From a virus, in IMG/VR virus record IMGVR_UViG_3300046389_000412, positions 1 to 37,781 of that record: a stretch of DNA of 37,781 nt; one strand, written 5' to 3'. A model generated the notes under the pieces. The model made no database searches. It was not told the origin of the DNA and was given only the letters and a program-made list of their open reading frames with translations. How positions within the stretch are numbered: position 1 is the stretch's first letter; each line of letters starts with the position of its first letter. Position numbers and translations under genes: made by a program. Below, piece by piece: positions 23,118 to 33,717 of this stretch.

Positions 23118-25106
23118 ATGGCTACACCACTAATAAGGATTCCACAGGAACAGGGCGGTACGATGTATGCTTTTGCTAACGCAGCAAGAGATCTTACTCG
23201 CGCCTATTATAATCCAGATATTAATTTTGAATTTTCTAAATTTGCACTACTAGACTTGCCAGTATATGCAGATTCAATTCAAAGCGATCCGAATAACCCT
23301 GAGTATGTTGGACCTAACTATATTGAATACAATAGATTATTCGAAGGTGGAGGTGGTGAAAATGCTAGTTCTTATGACGATACGTTACATGATGGAAACG
23401 GTAACGTTCATTTTGCACAAACTTTTCAAAGCTATGCTTTAAATTTAGAGAATATGCTTTTAAACCCTGAAAGCAATGACGATTTTGACGACGTATTATT
23501 TCAGAGTGATGCAGAAAAAATATTTTTTAAATATCTTTATCACATTAACGCATTTAGAGTTAGAACTGCAACTTCACAAGAGGTTTCTACAGGATATTCT
23601 AGAATGATAGAATTAGACGATTCTCTTCAATCAGGTTCAGAATACAGTAAGGTCATAAAATATATTGGAAATATAGATGTAACCAATGATAAAAATTATA
23701 AAGGTCAACAATACAATGAAATATTTGTAAACGTTCCTTCTTCGGTAGGATATACTCCTGAAGTTTTATTAACTTCTTCTCCTTTCAATACTAATAATAT
23801 TAAGTTTACGCCAGGAGAAGCTTTATCTGGAAGATCTATAGATGATATACACCCGGATCCATATTTAAATCTTGAAACGTATACTGATCAAGACGATGGT
23901 ACTTATAACACGAATGTTAATGAAATACCTGGTTTCGGAATTGATTTTAATTCAAGCGCATATTCTAAAATAATTAACGATCCAAAGTTAAACACTATAT
24001 TAGATTATTCACAAAGAGGTGGAGACTTTAGATTCAATGCGATATTGGTTTATTACGACTTATATTCTAAGTCTAATATTGGAAATAAAGCAACTAATTT
24101 ATATGGTGTAATATTATTAGATAACTGGAAGGAAGATACTACTAATGATGGATGGTATATTCCGGAGCTTACAAAATACAAACCTAACGAAGTCACGGGT
24201 CTTAATGGTAATGCATTTGCTCTTAAATTAAATTTAAAATTTAATTCTTCGCTAGATAATGTTGGTGTTGAAAAGAATGTTAATGATTATTCAACATTCT
24301 CTATGGACATTTTCCTAGATACGACGTCTACACTAGAAAATGCAGCACAGCTATTAAGAGACGCAAATAAAAGATATAATGAGATTGCAGAGAAGGTAGA
24401 AATGCTAGAGAGCTTTTTACTAAACTCAGAAAGTTTACAAGGATTAAATACTAGATTGGATTCAGTAGAATCAGATTTAGAAAATGCTACATTAAATTTC
24501 CAAGATGAAAGAACACTTTTAGATTTAATAACTAATACTAATTCTAGGTTAAACCAGGTGATATCTGGTGTAATTCCTGCAGAAATACAATATAATACAG
24601 ACGTGTTAGAGTCAGGTAACTCAGGAGTGTCTATTGATAAAACAGGAAACGGTAAAGTTAGAATAAATAATTCTAATTTTGGTTATAATTTAAGTCAGGC
24701 ATATGTTTACGATACCGTCTCTTCTATTAACGAAAGAGAGCTTAATTCAGATGGACCATTTTTACCTTCTGAATCTGGAACTAAAGCTGTTTGGCAAAGA
24801 CTTAAAACCTTTGATAACTTAGTTAGAATTTATACAGACCAGAACGAGGACTTTGATTCGAATCTAAATATATACTTAGACGATACTGTGTCTTCTTGGA
24901 AAAAAGGACAAGTAGTCAGAGTAACTTTTAAAAATAAAATTAAAAATCTATCAACTAATTCTATTACAATATGGACAGATAAGAATAATGGATGGTCACA
25001 AAAATTATCCATTCCATCGTCATCCTTAATAAGCGATATTCCATACATAGAAATAATCTGTATAGATGAAGTAAATAAAACGTTTGAATACGATATTTTA
25101 AGATAA
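23118..25106 (+). CDS. Large virion structural protein with coiled coil
   Basis: The 662-residue product is not recognised. It is beta- and Asn/Asp-rich from the start (MATPLIRIPQEQGGTMYAFA) to ~400. A clear coiled coil runs from ~405 to ~480 (LLRDANKRYNEIAEKVEMLE … LNTRLDSVESDLENATLNF), implying an oligomer, probably a trimer. The C-terminal ~180 residues are a separate beta domain (VYDTVSSINERELN … VVRVTFKNKIKN). It lies between the fibre-like 182-residue protein and two still larger structural proteins. A peripheral baseplate or fibre-connecting role in the position of T4 gp8-gp10 is plausible. Confidence 0.75.
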   Translation: MATPLIRIPQEQGGTMYAFANAARDLTRAYYNPDINFEFSKFALLDLPVYADSIQSDPNNPEYVGPNYIEYNRLFEGGGGENASSYDDTLHDGNGNVHFAQTFQSYALNLENMLLNPESNDDFDDVLFQSDAEKIFFKYLYHINAFRVRTATSQEVSTGYSRMIELDDSLQSGSEYSKVIKYIGNIDVTNDKNYKGQQYNEIFVNVPSSVGYTPEVLLTSSPFNTNNIKFTPGEALSGRSIDDIHPDPYLNLETYTDQDDGTYNTNVNEIPGFGIDFNSSAYSKIINDPKLNTILDYSQRGGDFRFNAILVYYDLYSKSNIGNKATNLYGVILLDNWKEDTTNDGWYIPELTKYKPNEVTGLNGNAFALKLNLKFNSSLDNVGVEKNVNDYSTFSMDIFLDTTSTLENAAQLLRDANKRYNEIAEKVEMLESFLLNSESLQGLNTRLDSVESDLENATLNFQDERTLLDLITNTNSRLNQVISGVIPAEIQYNTDVLESGNSGVSIDKTGNGKVRINNSNFGYNLSQAYVYDTVSSINERELNSDGPFLPSESGTKAVWQRLKTFDNLVRIYTDQNEDFDSNLNIYLDDTVSSWKKGQVVRVTFKNKIKNLSTNSITIWTDKNNGWSQKLSIPSSSLISDIPYIEIICIDEVNKTFEYDILR

Positions 25107-25107
25107 T

Positions 25108-28100
25108 ATGAGCGCTAGCAATTCTATATCACATTTACTCGAACAGTTTCTTGAATTAAACACTAATTCTTTAGAAACTTTTGAGCGTATCAATGAGGCT
25201 ATTTCTACAGATAAAGAAACAGTTACAATTGACTTATTTGACAATCGCACTGGGGAAATGACAGCGATTCAAATTCCAGCGTTTGGATTTTTGAAAAGAG
25301 AAATTGAAAGAATTGATAAGAATTTAACTTCTATAAGCGGATTAGACACATCAAGCGCTAATGTAAGATTAAAAGATGGTTCTTATAGAAGAATACATAC
25401 TTCAAAGTTAAAAGGCCCCTCAGCCCCTATTACTAGTTTAGCAACCCCTAAAGAATTTAACACTAAATTAAATGATTTCTTTGAGGATTTTTTAAACCCA
25501 TTATTAACTATTAATCTAGATGTAAAGGGTCAAATTCCAGTAGACACGGAAAGAGTTTATACAGAAAGATTTATTTTTGAAAAAGATCATGTTTCTTCTA
25601 CGGAGGCTTTTGACGAAATATTTAAAGGTCAAAACGATATAAACTATTCTAAATTTATCTCTAAAATAAAAGAAGATGGATTAAAATATAGAATAGATGC
25701 GGAAACAGTTGACATGCCGATTAGATCTATTCAATACAATGGAGAATTAGATGTATTAAAGGTAGAAAATGTACAGAAAACCCTATTAGTAGATGGAATC
25801 ACTCAAACTAAAACGGTTAAAGTATACACTTTAAATAAATTAACATATTCAGATTCTAATAAGGAGATGAAAGACACTGAATCTCTTAAAGTAGGAGATT
25901 CACTGGTCGTGAATACAAAGGAATATAATACTAGATATAAGGTTTCTTCTATTGACTCTTCTACTTCTCAGGTAGAATTATCATTAATGGAAGGATATGC
26001 ACCTATAAAAATAGGAGCAAAAGCCTTAAGAATTTATAAAGATATTGACGCATCAGTTTCAATAGACGTTAAAGTCGGGTTTGACGAAAGGCAAGTTGTC
26101 TTTGTAAAACCAATCGATCCTATTTCTAAAATACCTGCTACTGATTTTTCACCAGGTATTGCGTTTTATTCTAATGAATTAACTATTCAAAATGAGGATG
26201 GCATAGTTACTACACTTGCAAAATATTATAAAGAAGAAGTTGCAGACTTTGGTCAATTTATCAAAGCTCTTAAAGTAGATTATATTCCGCCAGCATCTGA
26301 GGGTCTTATTCCAGATTCACCAGAAGTTGAAGTAGATAACTTTAAAGTTACTCAGATTAATAAGCATTTAACAGATAATGCTAGTGTTGAAAAAGTTAAG
26401 AAGATTAAGGCAGATAAAGTAAAAGCCAAAGAAGTAATTAAGAAATTAGACACTACTATTAAAAAGAAGAGAAAATTAATTGCTACTAAAAAGTTTTCTT
26501 CTAAGATTGAAAGAAATAGGGAAAAGAATGAATTAGTTTCTTTAGTAAGAGAAAAAGAGGCAGAAACAAAGGTATTTTCTTCAAGCGTTAGCGAAATAAA
26601 GGCTATTGCGGAATCTAATGAATTACCAAAGGTAACTCCAAAATATAGAGTTAGAGGTTTTTGGTCTATTCCAGACGCTAAAAAAGTTGGTGATGAAATT
26701 TCACAAGAAGTAGTTCAGTTCGTAGCAAGATATAGATACATTTCTGCGACTGGTAAAACTTCTGTAATAGAACAAATTAAATTTAATAAAAAGACTGCTG
26801 CTTTTTCAAATTGGGTTGAAGTTAAAGGACCTATTAGAAAAAGAGAAAAGCAGGCCGATGGAGGTTATAGATGGATTATAGAATCTGAAGAAGATTCACA
26901 AGCTATTAATTTTAATTCAATTGATTTACCAATTCAACCTGGAGAAAAGATAGAATTAATGGTAAAATCTATTTCTGAAGCTGGTTTTCCACAAACACCA
27001 GTTGAATCAGAATGGTCTGAGATAATTACTATTCCATTCCCAGAAGGAGAAATCGCAACAGACGGAGCTAATACACTAGTTAATCAAAACGATTTAGATA
27101 ATGTTAAGGTAGAAATCAACGATGATTTAGAATCTCAAGGTTTATTTACTCACTTAGACGATGGATTTACTGCAGGAGATACTTATTACGCACACCAAGC
27201 TGATACTGTTGCTTCAGGATTTTTAACAGGAGAACAAACACCCATTAGTGTATATGATAAACTATTAGAATTACAAAATCAATTAGAAAGATTACAAGCA
27301 CAGGTTTCTGGAGCGGTTGGTGAATTGCAAGTTAAAATTATAGATGAAGATGGAGACGTTACTTTAGTTAAAAACAATTCTACTGCTAAAATATTCGCAG
27401 GATATTATGTAGATGATGCTCCTACAGGAGAAACTAAAGGCTATATAGTAACTAAAAACTTTAAGATAGAATTACATAATACTAAGGCATCCGATCTTGA
27501 ATTATGTGCCAGAATAGTAGGAGACTTAAAACAGCCTGCATATATTTCTACTTCTGAACAAGAATTTGGATTAGGTATAATTGACCTAAGTACAGGAAAT
27601 CTAAAACAAGCGGCTGATGCGACACCCGATTCAATGGTGTCAAACGATTCTTATTATACACAAGAAGCACGATACGATCAAGTCCCTGTTGTTTATCAAA
27701 ACTTAACCGGAGATGCGAATTCATATAATCATTTTGCAGATTCTCCAGATCAATCTACGCAGTTAAATGGTCAATTTATTTATTCTAGATTTAAAAATCT
27801 AGCAAATAATGGTAATTTATATTCAACTACAAACCCCGATACAGACGCAACAAGAAAGGCAAATTTATCAGGTGTAACAACTGCTGAATATGGATTATCA
27901 TATGCGGTATCTGGTACTACTGGGATTCAAGATAGAACTCACTTAAGAGATTTTAGCTCTGCCAGTTTTACAGCTATCGCTACAAATACTACTAATCTAG
28001 GTGGTAGTGATGATTTTATTTGGAATGGTACATTTAATAATTTAGGTGCTAGTGGTACTACACCTGATGTAGTTTCCATTTCGCAATTAGGTGCATCTGA

Positions 28101-28878
28101 ATATGATAGTGGTCTTTTCTTATCAAAATTTCATCCACTAATTCAAGACGCCAGTGGTGATGAAGTAAATTCCGGAATGACTTTAGATGAAATTATTTCA
28201 ACAGGCGCAGTAGCAATGCCAAAATATGCGGTAAAAAGATCTAACGATCAGCTAGGAGGCAAATTACAAACCGCATATCAACCTCTTACAATTACCTTTA
28301 GAGATGGTAGCGAATCTGGACCTAAAGATGATGACGGCACGGTTATAGCTAGAAAATCTATTAAAAACTCATTTACAGAGGAAGACAAATATTTATTAGG
28401 AGGTCTTTCTTGTGGATCTTTCTTATATCTTTCACCTATAAATCAAGAAAGTTTATCAGTAGATGGTCCTACGAAATATGGTAAAAAAATAGTAGAAGGT
28501 GGAAGCCAAAATGCGATTTCAGTAGATATGGTATTTCAGTATAGAATGACCGATTACTTTGGAAAGAACTCAACAGGTAAAGGTAGATTAGGTGGAATAT
28601 ACGGAAACACATTCTCAAACTTGACATATTCTAAGAAAATAGGACTAGATATTATTGATACTTATAAAAATGAGTTTAGGTTTGACGTTGAAGTATACGC
28701 TAAATACAGAGCAGTTGGAACAAATAAGAATAGTATTAATAAGGTAATGCTTACTAAATACCGTGCTTCAGGAAGTGGAATAACTAACTGGTGGTGGAAT
28801 AGAAGAAGATTCTTTACCGGTTATAATGACTTCTATTCATCTAGACTTTACGACTTTGACGCTCGCCCATATAGGTAA
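25108..28878 (+). CDS. Very large multidomain virion protein with FN3-like domain
   Basis: The 1256-residue product is unrecognised overall. The N-terminal ~400 residues are mixed (SHLLEQFLELNTNSLETFER first). Residues ~410-505 form a highly charged coiled coil (KVKKIKADKVKAKEVIKKLD). Residues ~512-648 look like a fibronectin-III-type domain (KYRVRGFWSIP … EKIELMVKSISEAGFPQTPV). A second short coiled coil (KLLELQNQLERLQAQVSGAV) lies at ~715-740. The rest is beta-rich, ending in an aromatic/basic segment (NWWWNRRRFFTGYNDFYSSR). It starts one base after the preceding stop, so it belongs to the same unit. Probably a baseplate-peripheral or long-fibre-base protein. Confidence 0.78.
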   Translation: MSASNSISHLLEQFLELNTNSLETFERINEAISTDKETVTIDLFDNRTGEMTAIQIPAFGFLKREIERIDKNLTSISGLDTSSANVRLKDGSYRRIHTSKLKGPSAPITSLATPKEFNTKLNDFFEDFLNPLLTINLDVKGQIPVDTERVYTERFIFEKDHVSSTEAFDEIFKGQNDINYSKFISKIKEDGLKYRIDAETVDMPIRSIQYNGELDVLKVENVQKTLLVDGITQTKTVKVYTLNKLTYSDSNKEMKDTESLKVGDSLVVNTKEYNTRYKVSSIDSSTSQVELSLMEGYAPIKIGAKALRIYKDIDASVSIDVKVGFDERQVVFVKPIDPISKIPATDFSPGIAFYSNELTIQNEDGIVTTLAKYYKEEVADFGQFIKALKVDYIPPASEGLIPDSPEVEVDNFKVTQINKHLTDNASVEKVKKIKADKVKAKEVIKKLDTTIKKKRKLIATKKFSSKIERNREKNELVSLVREKEAETKVFSSSVSEIKAIAESNELPKVTPKYRVRGFWSIPDAKKVGDEISQEVVQFVARYRYISATGKTSVIEQIKFNKKTAAFSNWVEVKGPIRKREKQADGGYRWIIESEEDSQAINFNSIDLPIQPGEKIELMVKSISEAGFPQTPVESEWSEIITIPFPEGEIATDGANTLVNQNDLDNVKVEINDDLESQGLFTHLDDGFTAGDTYYAHQADTVASGFLTGEQTPISVYDKLLELQNQLERLQAQVSGAVGELQVKIIDEDGDVTLVKNNSTAKIFAGYYVDDAPTGETKGYIVTKNFKIELHNTKASDLELCARIVGDLKQPAYISTSEQEFGLGIIDLSTGNLKQAADATPDSMVSNDSYYTQEARYDQVPVVYQNLTGDANSYNHFADSPDQSTQLNGQFIYSRFKNLANNGNLYSTTNPDTDATRKANLSGVTTAEYGLSYAVSGTTGIQDRTHLRDFSSASFTAIATNTTNLGGSDDFIWNGTFNNLGASGTTPDVVSISQLGASEYDSGLFLSKFHPLIQDASGDEVNSGMTLDEIISTGAVAMPKYAVKRSNDQLGGKLQTAYQPLTITFRDGSESGPKDDDGTVIARKSIKNSFTEEDKYLLGGLSCGSFLYLSPINQESLSVDGPTKYGKKIVEGGSQNAISVDMVFQYRMTDYFGKNSTGKGRLGGIYGNTFSNLTYSKKIGLDIIDTYKNEFRFDVEVYAKYRAVGTNKNSINKVMLTKYRASGSGITNWWWNRRRFFTGYNDFYSSRLYDFDARPYR

Positions 28879-28904
28879 TATCTCGCTGTAACGAAGCAAG
28901 ATAT
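28878..28904. other. Imperfect inverted repeat in the gap before the 1592-aa gene
   Basis: ATATCTCGCT and AGCAAGATAT form a 10-bp stem with one mismatch around a 7-base loop (GTAACGA). It starts on the last base of the preceding stop codon, and its right arm overlaps the GATATATA box. No T-run follows, so it is not a typical intrinsic terminator. It could be an RNA stem protecting or processing the transcript end. Confidence 0.4.
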
Positions 28905-28908
28905 ATAC
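28900..28908 (+). promoter_or_regulatory. Candidate late-promoter box GATATATAC
   Basis: GATATATA leaves 28 bases to the ATG at 28936, the same spacing as the candidate boxes at 5347 and 15101. It stands in a 57-base gap, one of the longer ones in this window, ahead of the largest gene. Confidence 0.4.
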
Positions 28909-28935
28909 TCTAACAAAAATAGAGTCTATTCATAA

Positions 28936-31900
28936 ATGGCGAAAATTATTAACACAGCGGTAAAGAATAGTTTACATAAAAACAAATCATTTGCCTTATT
29001 AAGAACTAATCCAAAGCTTACGTCTAACGTAAAGCTAGTTACGGATTCTAATGAAGATATTTATTTGAGTTCAATAAAGGCGAGTAGAACCCTATCTCAA
29101 TCTGAATTTCAAAAATATCCTATTTCTGACTCCGGTCAATATTGTAGGGATGTTTCTCAATTTTATGGAAGACTAAGTAAAGATGAAAGATATAGACTCG
29201 GAAGAGAGTTTACCGATTTAGGTGTATCTTCTGATTATTCTACACAATACGAGAATTTATATAACTATGGAGCTTCTTTTAACTTTACAAAGGTATATGA
29301 TGAGCAGTGTAGAATATTCGCTCCGATATGGTTAGAAGAAAGTGTTCCTGAAAAATTTGTCATTTACAGGGTTAAAGATGTTGATTTTAAAGAAAACATA
29401 GGGGAAGGTACAGAAGGTCAAAATTCTAGAATTCAAGAAATGCTGTCAAATGCAACTCTTATTAAGACGTTTGATTTAACTAATAATTCAAAATTAGGTA
29501 GATATTTAAATAGCCATATTAACGATCCTCTTCTTCCAAAGTCACACATAGATTTTAATTTCGAATTAGATGACCCTACGTATTTTAATGGCATTGATGT
29601 AATGTTGGGTGGATTTATAGAAAAGTCTGACTATATTGACGACGATTATATAAAAGAAGATCTTCCAGAAATATTAGCAAATAACACTTTAACCACGAGC
29701 TTTGAAAGAAATGGAATAATTTCGCATAATGTTTTTAATTTAGAATTTTTATTTGATGATAATGATGCTAATGATTATGAAATTTACAGATACTTTGGAT
29801 TATTCGTAGATGTTCATGAAGAAGGAAAGGTTTTAGTTAACTCGGTAAATGCACATGGATATTTAAACTTAGATGGCTTTGTTGATAGCGATAATTTACC
29901 TTCTCTTACGGATATTACACAGCCTATTTTAGGATGGGTAAAAGATTCTAATCAAAACTTTCACAATATATTAAATAGATTTAGAAAAACCAGGTTAAAT
30001 GGTAATCAAATCCTTACTTCATATAGAGGTGATTCTTCTTTATTTGTAAATAAAGTAAAGAACCCTTTTAATACCCCTGTAATAAGTAAAGAGCCCTTTA
30101 ACGGGTTTATTGAGTTAGATATAATTCAATCTCCTTCTCACAATGACAAAATATTTTTAGGAGACCTTTTAGAAATCAGTATAGAAAACTTTAATTTAGG
30201 AGACTTTATTTTAATAGCAGATGAAAATCTACAAATAGGTACTTTTGAAGAAAATAGATATTCTGCACAAGGCAATACTTCTCAAATTGCAGCGGCATTA
30301 GCTGCAGCTATAAGAAATGCAGAAGTAATACCATATAAAGCCACGTCTATAAAAAACAAAGTTATTATAGACGATTATTCTCAAGGTAGAAATAAAAATA
30401 CTACAGTCTTCGGAATACATTCTTCTAATCCGTATATTTTTATCAATATGCAAAGCTCTACTGATGCTAATGAAATTTTTGAAAAAAAGTATAATGAGTT
30501 TATCAGTGAAGGTGGAACCGTAACCGGAGGATTATCTCTTGGAGATTATGAAATATACACAATGATTGGAGGATGTGCTGTTTCACAAGGAATACTTATA
30601 TCTGAATTAGAAATAGGTAACGTTAGAATAGGAGATTACGTTAAAGAAAAAAACAAAGATGTTTTTGTAAAAATAATAGAAATAGTTAAAGACCCTTATT
30701 CTGATAATTATAGGGTTATTTTTGATAGGCCTGTTAATTTTTCATCTGATTTAGATCTAATCTCTTATACTATATATGAAACTCCATTTGGAAAGTTTTC
30801 TGCATATGATTTTAAAGATTTTAATTTTGATTTTTACGACACCTCAAACTCGGATACGTCTGCATTAGATTTAGAGAGCATTCAATATAAAAACGATGAA
30901 GATAAATTTTCAGTTTCTAGCGCATATTCCGTTTCTATATTAGCGCCTAATGAAGGTAGCAGCACCTTTGCAGGTCCTGACCACGCTGTAATTATTTCTG
31001 GAGGAAACTTTAGAGATTTTATTAAAAAAGGAGACTTTTTAAAATCATCTACTGATGGAGAATATGTACAGGTTAAAGAAGTTTTATGGACGGGAGATTC
31101 TTATAATGTTACTAGAATATCTTTACAGGGTGAACCCTGGTCAGGTTACACTATACCTAACGGTCAAGTTAACGAAGACTCGGAAATTGTATATAGACCT
31201 GGAGATGATTCTTTAAATTCATTTAAATTTAAATCTTTGACCGGAGTTATTGCAGATGACGGTACTGAAAATGATGTCGATTCTAATATAATTGAAAGTG
31301 AATATGATAGGCTAAATGAAAATAATTTAAAAGAAACTTCTATAAATTCTAGAATAATTCCAACAATATGTAAATTTTCGTTGAAGAATTCTACAAATTC
31401 TAGAAATTTACCTTATATTTTAAATGTCAATGAGGCATTTGGAGTAAACAATTTATCTTCTGATATTTCTATTTTTTCTGATAGAGATCCTCAGAAATTA
31501 AACATGGAACATTTCTATTTGTTAAACATACCTTCGTATTTAAAAAATGAAAACAGCATACCACTTATTAGAGATTATGTGGAAGTTGGAAATACAAAGG
31601 GAACTTATGAATATCTTTCAGATGCATTTAAAGATACGTCCTTTGACTATTTTAGTTATTTTATGAATTATACAGGTGGTTTTGATTCTGATGAAAACTG
31701 GGTAAATGCAATTCCACATCAAATGTATACTATATTTGGAGAAGGAGATTCTATGAATTTTTCTTCAAGTGTATTTAAAGGTCTAAGGTATGTATATAAA
31801 GATAGAAAGGAATTTGAATTAGATGAACCTATTTCATTTACACCTTCTTCATCTGTTAACGGATATAAAATGTCTACTATATTATGCTATCATACACCGG

Positions 31901-33714
31901 ATGAAAACACAAATCCGGCTGAAGAAGATATAAACGATGATGTTAAAATAGAAGTAATTAAAAACGATAAATTTAAAACAATATCTATTTTAATCAACCT
32001 TAGAGTTTCTATAAATGATGTAAAAGAATTAGATAGATATTTGTTATACACTCTTGAAGATTTAAAATCCGGTGACGAAGTAAAGAACACTAAAATTCGT
32101 GGATTTTTAGAATTTGGAGGTACTTCTTCATGGGGAGACGGAACAGGTACTACACAAATGCAGTCTTCTGCTCAATCAGTAGGGCTAGATGCGCCTAGAT
32201 TCTCACAAGACATATTTAAAATAAATGAAGAATATTCATACATACTGTTCGATGCCCCAGGGTTTGGAACATATGCACTTGAAGTTGTTTCTGTGATAGA
32301 CGACAACAATATAATAGTTACTAATCAGGCGTATAAATGGACGGTAGAAGGTATTGATAAAAATCAACCACTACAGCAGCCTAGTATAATTCCTAATAAT
32401 ACACCTCTAGAATATTCAGGAGGTGGTGAAAGAGGCTGGAACAACATTTTACAAGATATTACTTCTTACGGGCTTTCAAATAGAATAAATTCTAATAGAG
32501 AAATTGAATATGTTGCTGTTTCAGAATTAGGTGAAATTTCAAATAACGACTATGTTATTCATATAGAAGACGGTGTTGAATTTATAAAAACATCGATATT
32601 AACTGTAGAAACAGATGATGATAAACCAAAGGCTTTTAAAACTAACAATAGGGAAATAGGATATGATTTAGTTGCGAGAGAAGATGGAGGTTATTATACT
32701 ACTCTAAAAAGAATGAATGGTTCATACGATCCATTGTTTAGAGATGTTATAACTTTTACATCTCCTTATGAAAAGTATAAATTCATAGACACCGATCTTA
32801 TGAATACATGGGAGAATATTAGCAGGGATCAATGGACTCGAAGTGAAGAAAATGCATATCATGATTATATAAGGTATAATAGATTTTCAGGAATAAATTG
32901 TATGTTCTCTTCTAATTTAAAATTAAACGATAACTATGGTTTTATTAAAAATTTCTTTTTCCACAAGGTAAATGAAGAAGGAGGAACAGTTGTTAAATTA
33001 AGCCAAGAAACTGATAAATTACCACTATACCCTCTGATTGGAGAGATAGCAATAGATAAAAAGGATTTAAATTTATTTAAAAGTAAATACTCTAATGATT
33101 ATTACACTAGATCCTATGGAGGTTCTAGGTCGGTTCCAGTAAGTGGTACATTAAGTCCCATAGAAGAAAGATCATTCATGGCATCTACGATAATGAAAGT
33201 TAAGAATGAATATAATATTTCTTCATATGACACTATTTATGTTTCATCTTTAACTGAACTGGATATAATTAGATATGATGAAAAAGAAAATGAAGGAGCG
33301 TATTTCTTTGAAGATTCTCAAAAAATATACATAGATTTTTATGTAGCTGATTCTTTTATTCAAGAGCTAAAAGAGGATAAAATTACTTCTTATTATAATA
33401 GATATGTAAAACCCGAATCTTCATTTGGAGATAAGACAACACTAGAAGACGATGTAAATATCTACATTAGAGAAAATATTATTCCAAGATTTTTAATAGA
33501 TTCTATAAAAATATATGGAAAGCAAATTGCCGGTTCTTCATCTGAGTTAAATAGTATTTCTGATGTAGAAGACATTTCTTCAGGAGGATATTTAGAATTG
33601 ACTAATTTTGAAATTAGAAGTTTTGCGGAAAAGCCCCTGGACTTTAGATTAATATATAATAAAAAACCCGGATATTCCTATAAATTAAGAGTCCATTCTA
33701 AAATAATTGCATAA
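28936..33714 (+). CDS. Giant virion structural protein, unrecognised
   Basis: The 1592-residue product is the largest here and I do not recognise it. The N-terminal ~110 residues (SFALLRTNPKLTSNVKLVTD, SEFQKYPISDSGQYCRDVSQ) are followed by long Asp/Asn/Ile/Phe-rich sections with many short strands and Gly turns (ISGGNFRDFIKKGDFLKSST), typical of phage tail or baseplate surface proteins. No signal peptide, membrane helix, protease or lyase motif is evident. It sits directly before the collagen-like fibre, three bases apart, so it may form the baseplate rim or fibre-attachment structure. Size and position argue for a virion component; precise function is open. Confidence 0.78.
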   Translation: MAKIINTAVKNSLHKNKSFALLRTNPKLTSNVKLVTDSNEDIYLSSIKASRTLSQSEFQKYPISDSGQYCRDVSQFYGRLSKDERYRLGREFTDLGVSSDYSTQYENLYNYGASFNFTKVYDEQCRIFAPIWLEESVPEKFVIYRVKDVDFKENIGEGTEGQNSRIQEMLSNATLIKTFDLTNNSKLGRYLNSHINDPLLPKSHIDFNFELDDPTYFNGIDVMLGGFIEKSDYIDDDYIKEDLPEILANNTLTTSFERNGIISHNVFNLEFLFDDNDANDYEIYRYFGLFVDVHEEGKVLVNSVNAHGYLNLDGFVDSDNLPSLTDITQPILGWVKDSNQNFHNILNRFRKTRLNGNQILTSYRGDSSLFVNKVKNPFNTPVISKEPFNGFIELDIIQSPSHNDKIFLGDLLEISIENFNLGDFILIADENLQIGTFEENRYSAQGNTSQIAAALAAAIRNAEVIPYKATSIKNKVIIDDYSQGRNKNTTVFGIHSSNPYIFINMQSSTDANEIFEKKYNEFISEGGTVTGGLSLGDYEIYTMIGGCAVSQGILISELEIGNVRIGDYVKEKNKDVFVKIIEIVKDPYSDNYRVIFDRPVNFSSDLDLISYTIYETPFGKFSAYDFKDFNFDFYDTSNSDTSALDLESIQYKNDEDKFSVSSAYSVSILAPNEGSSTFAGPDHAVIISGGNFRDFIKKGDFLKSSTDGEYVQVKEVLWTGDSYNVTRISLQGEPWSGYTIPNGQVNEDSEIVYRPGDDSLNSFKFKSLTGVIADDGTENDVDSNIIESEYDRLNENNLKETSINSRIIPTICKFSLKNSTNSRNLPYILNVNEAFGVNNLSSDISIFSDRDPQKLNMEHFYLLNIPSYLKNENSIPLIRDYVEVGNTKGTYEYLSDAFKDTSFDYFSYFMNYTGGFDSDENWVNAIPHQMYTIFGEGDSMNFSSSVFKGLRYVYKDRKEFELDEPISFTPSSSVNGYKMSTILCYHTPDENTNPAEEDINDDVKIEVIKNDKFKTISILINLRVSINDVKELDRYLLYTLEDLKSGDEVKNTKIRGFLEFGGTSSWGDGTGTTQMQSSAQSVGLDAPRFSQDIFKINEEYSYILFDAPGFGTYALEVVSVIDDNNIIVTNQAYKWTVEGIDKNQPLQQPSIIPNNTPLEYSGGGERGWNNILQDITSYGLSNRINSNREIEYVAVSELGEISNNDYVIHIEDGVEFIKTSILTVETDDDKPKAFKTNNREIGYDLVAREDGGYYTTLKRMNGSYDPLFRDVITFTSPYEKYKFIDTDLMNTWENISRDQWTRSEENAYHDYIRYNRFSGINCMFSSNLKLNDNYGFIKNFFFHKVNEEGGTVVKLSQETDKLPLYPLIGEIAIDKKDLNLFKSKYSNDYYTRSYGGSRSVPVSGTLSPIEERSFMASTIMKVKNEYNISSYDTIYVSSLTELDIIRYDEKENEGAYFFEDSQKIYIDFYVADSFIQELKEDKITSYYNRYVKPESSFGDKTTLEDDVNIYIRENIIPRFLIDSIKIYGKQIAGSSSELNSISDVEDISSGGYLELTNFEIRSFAEKPLDFRLIYNKKPGYSYKLRVHSKIIA

Positions 33715-33717
33715 CAC

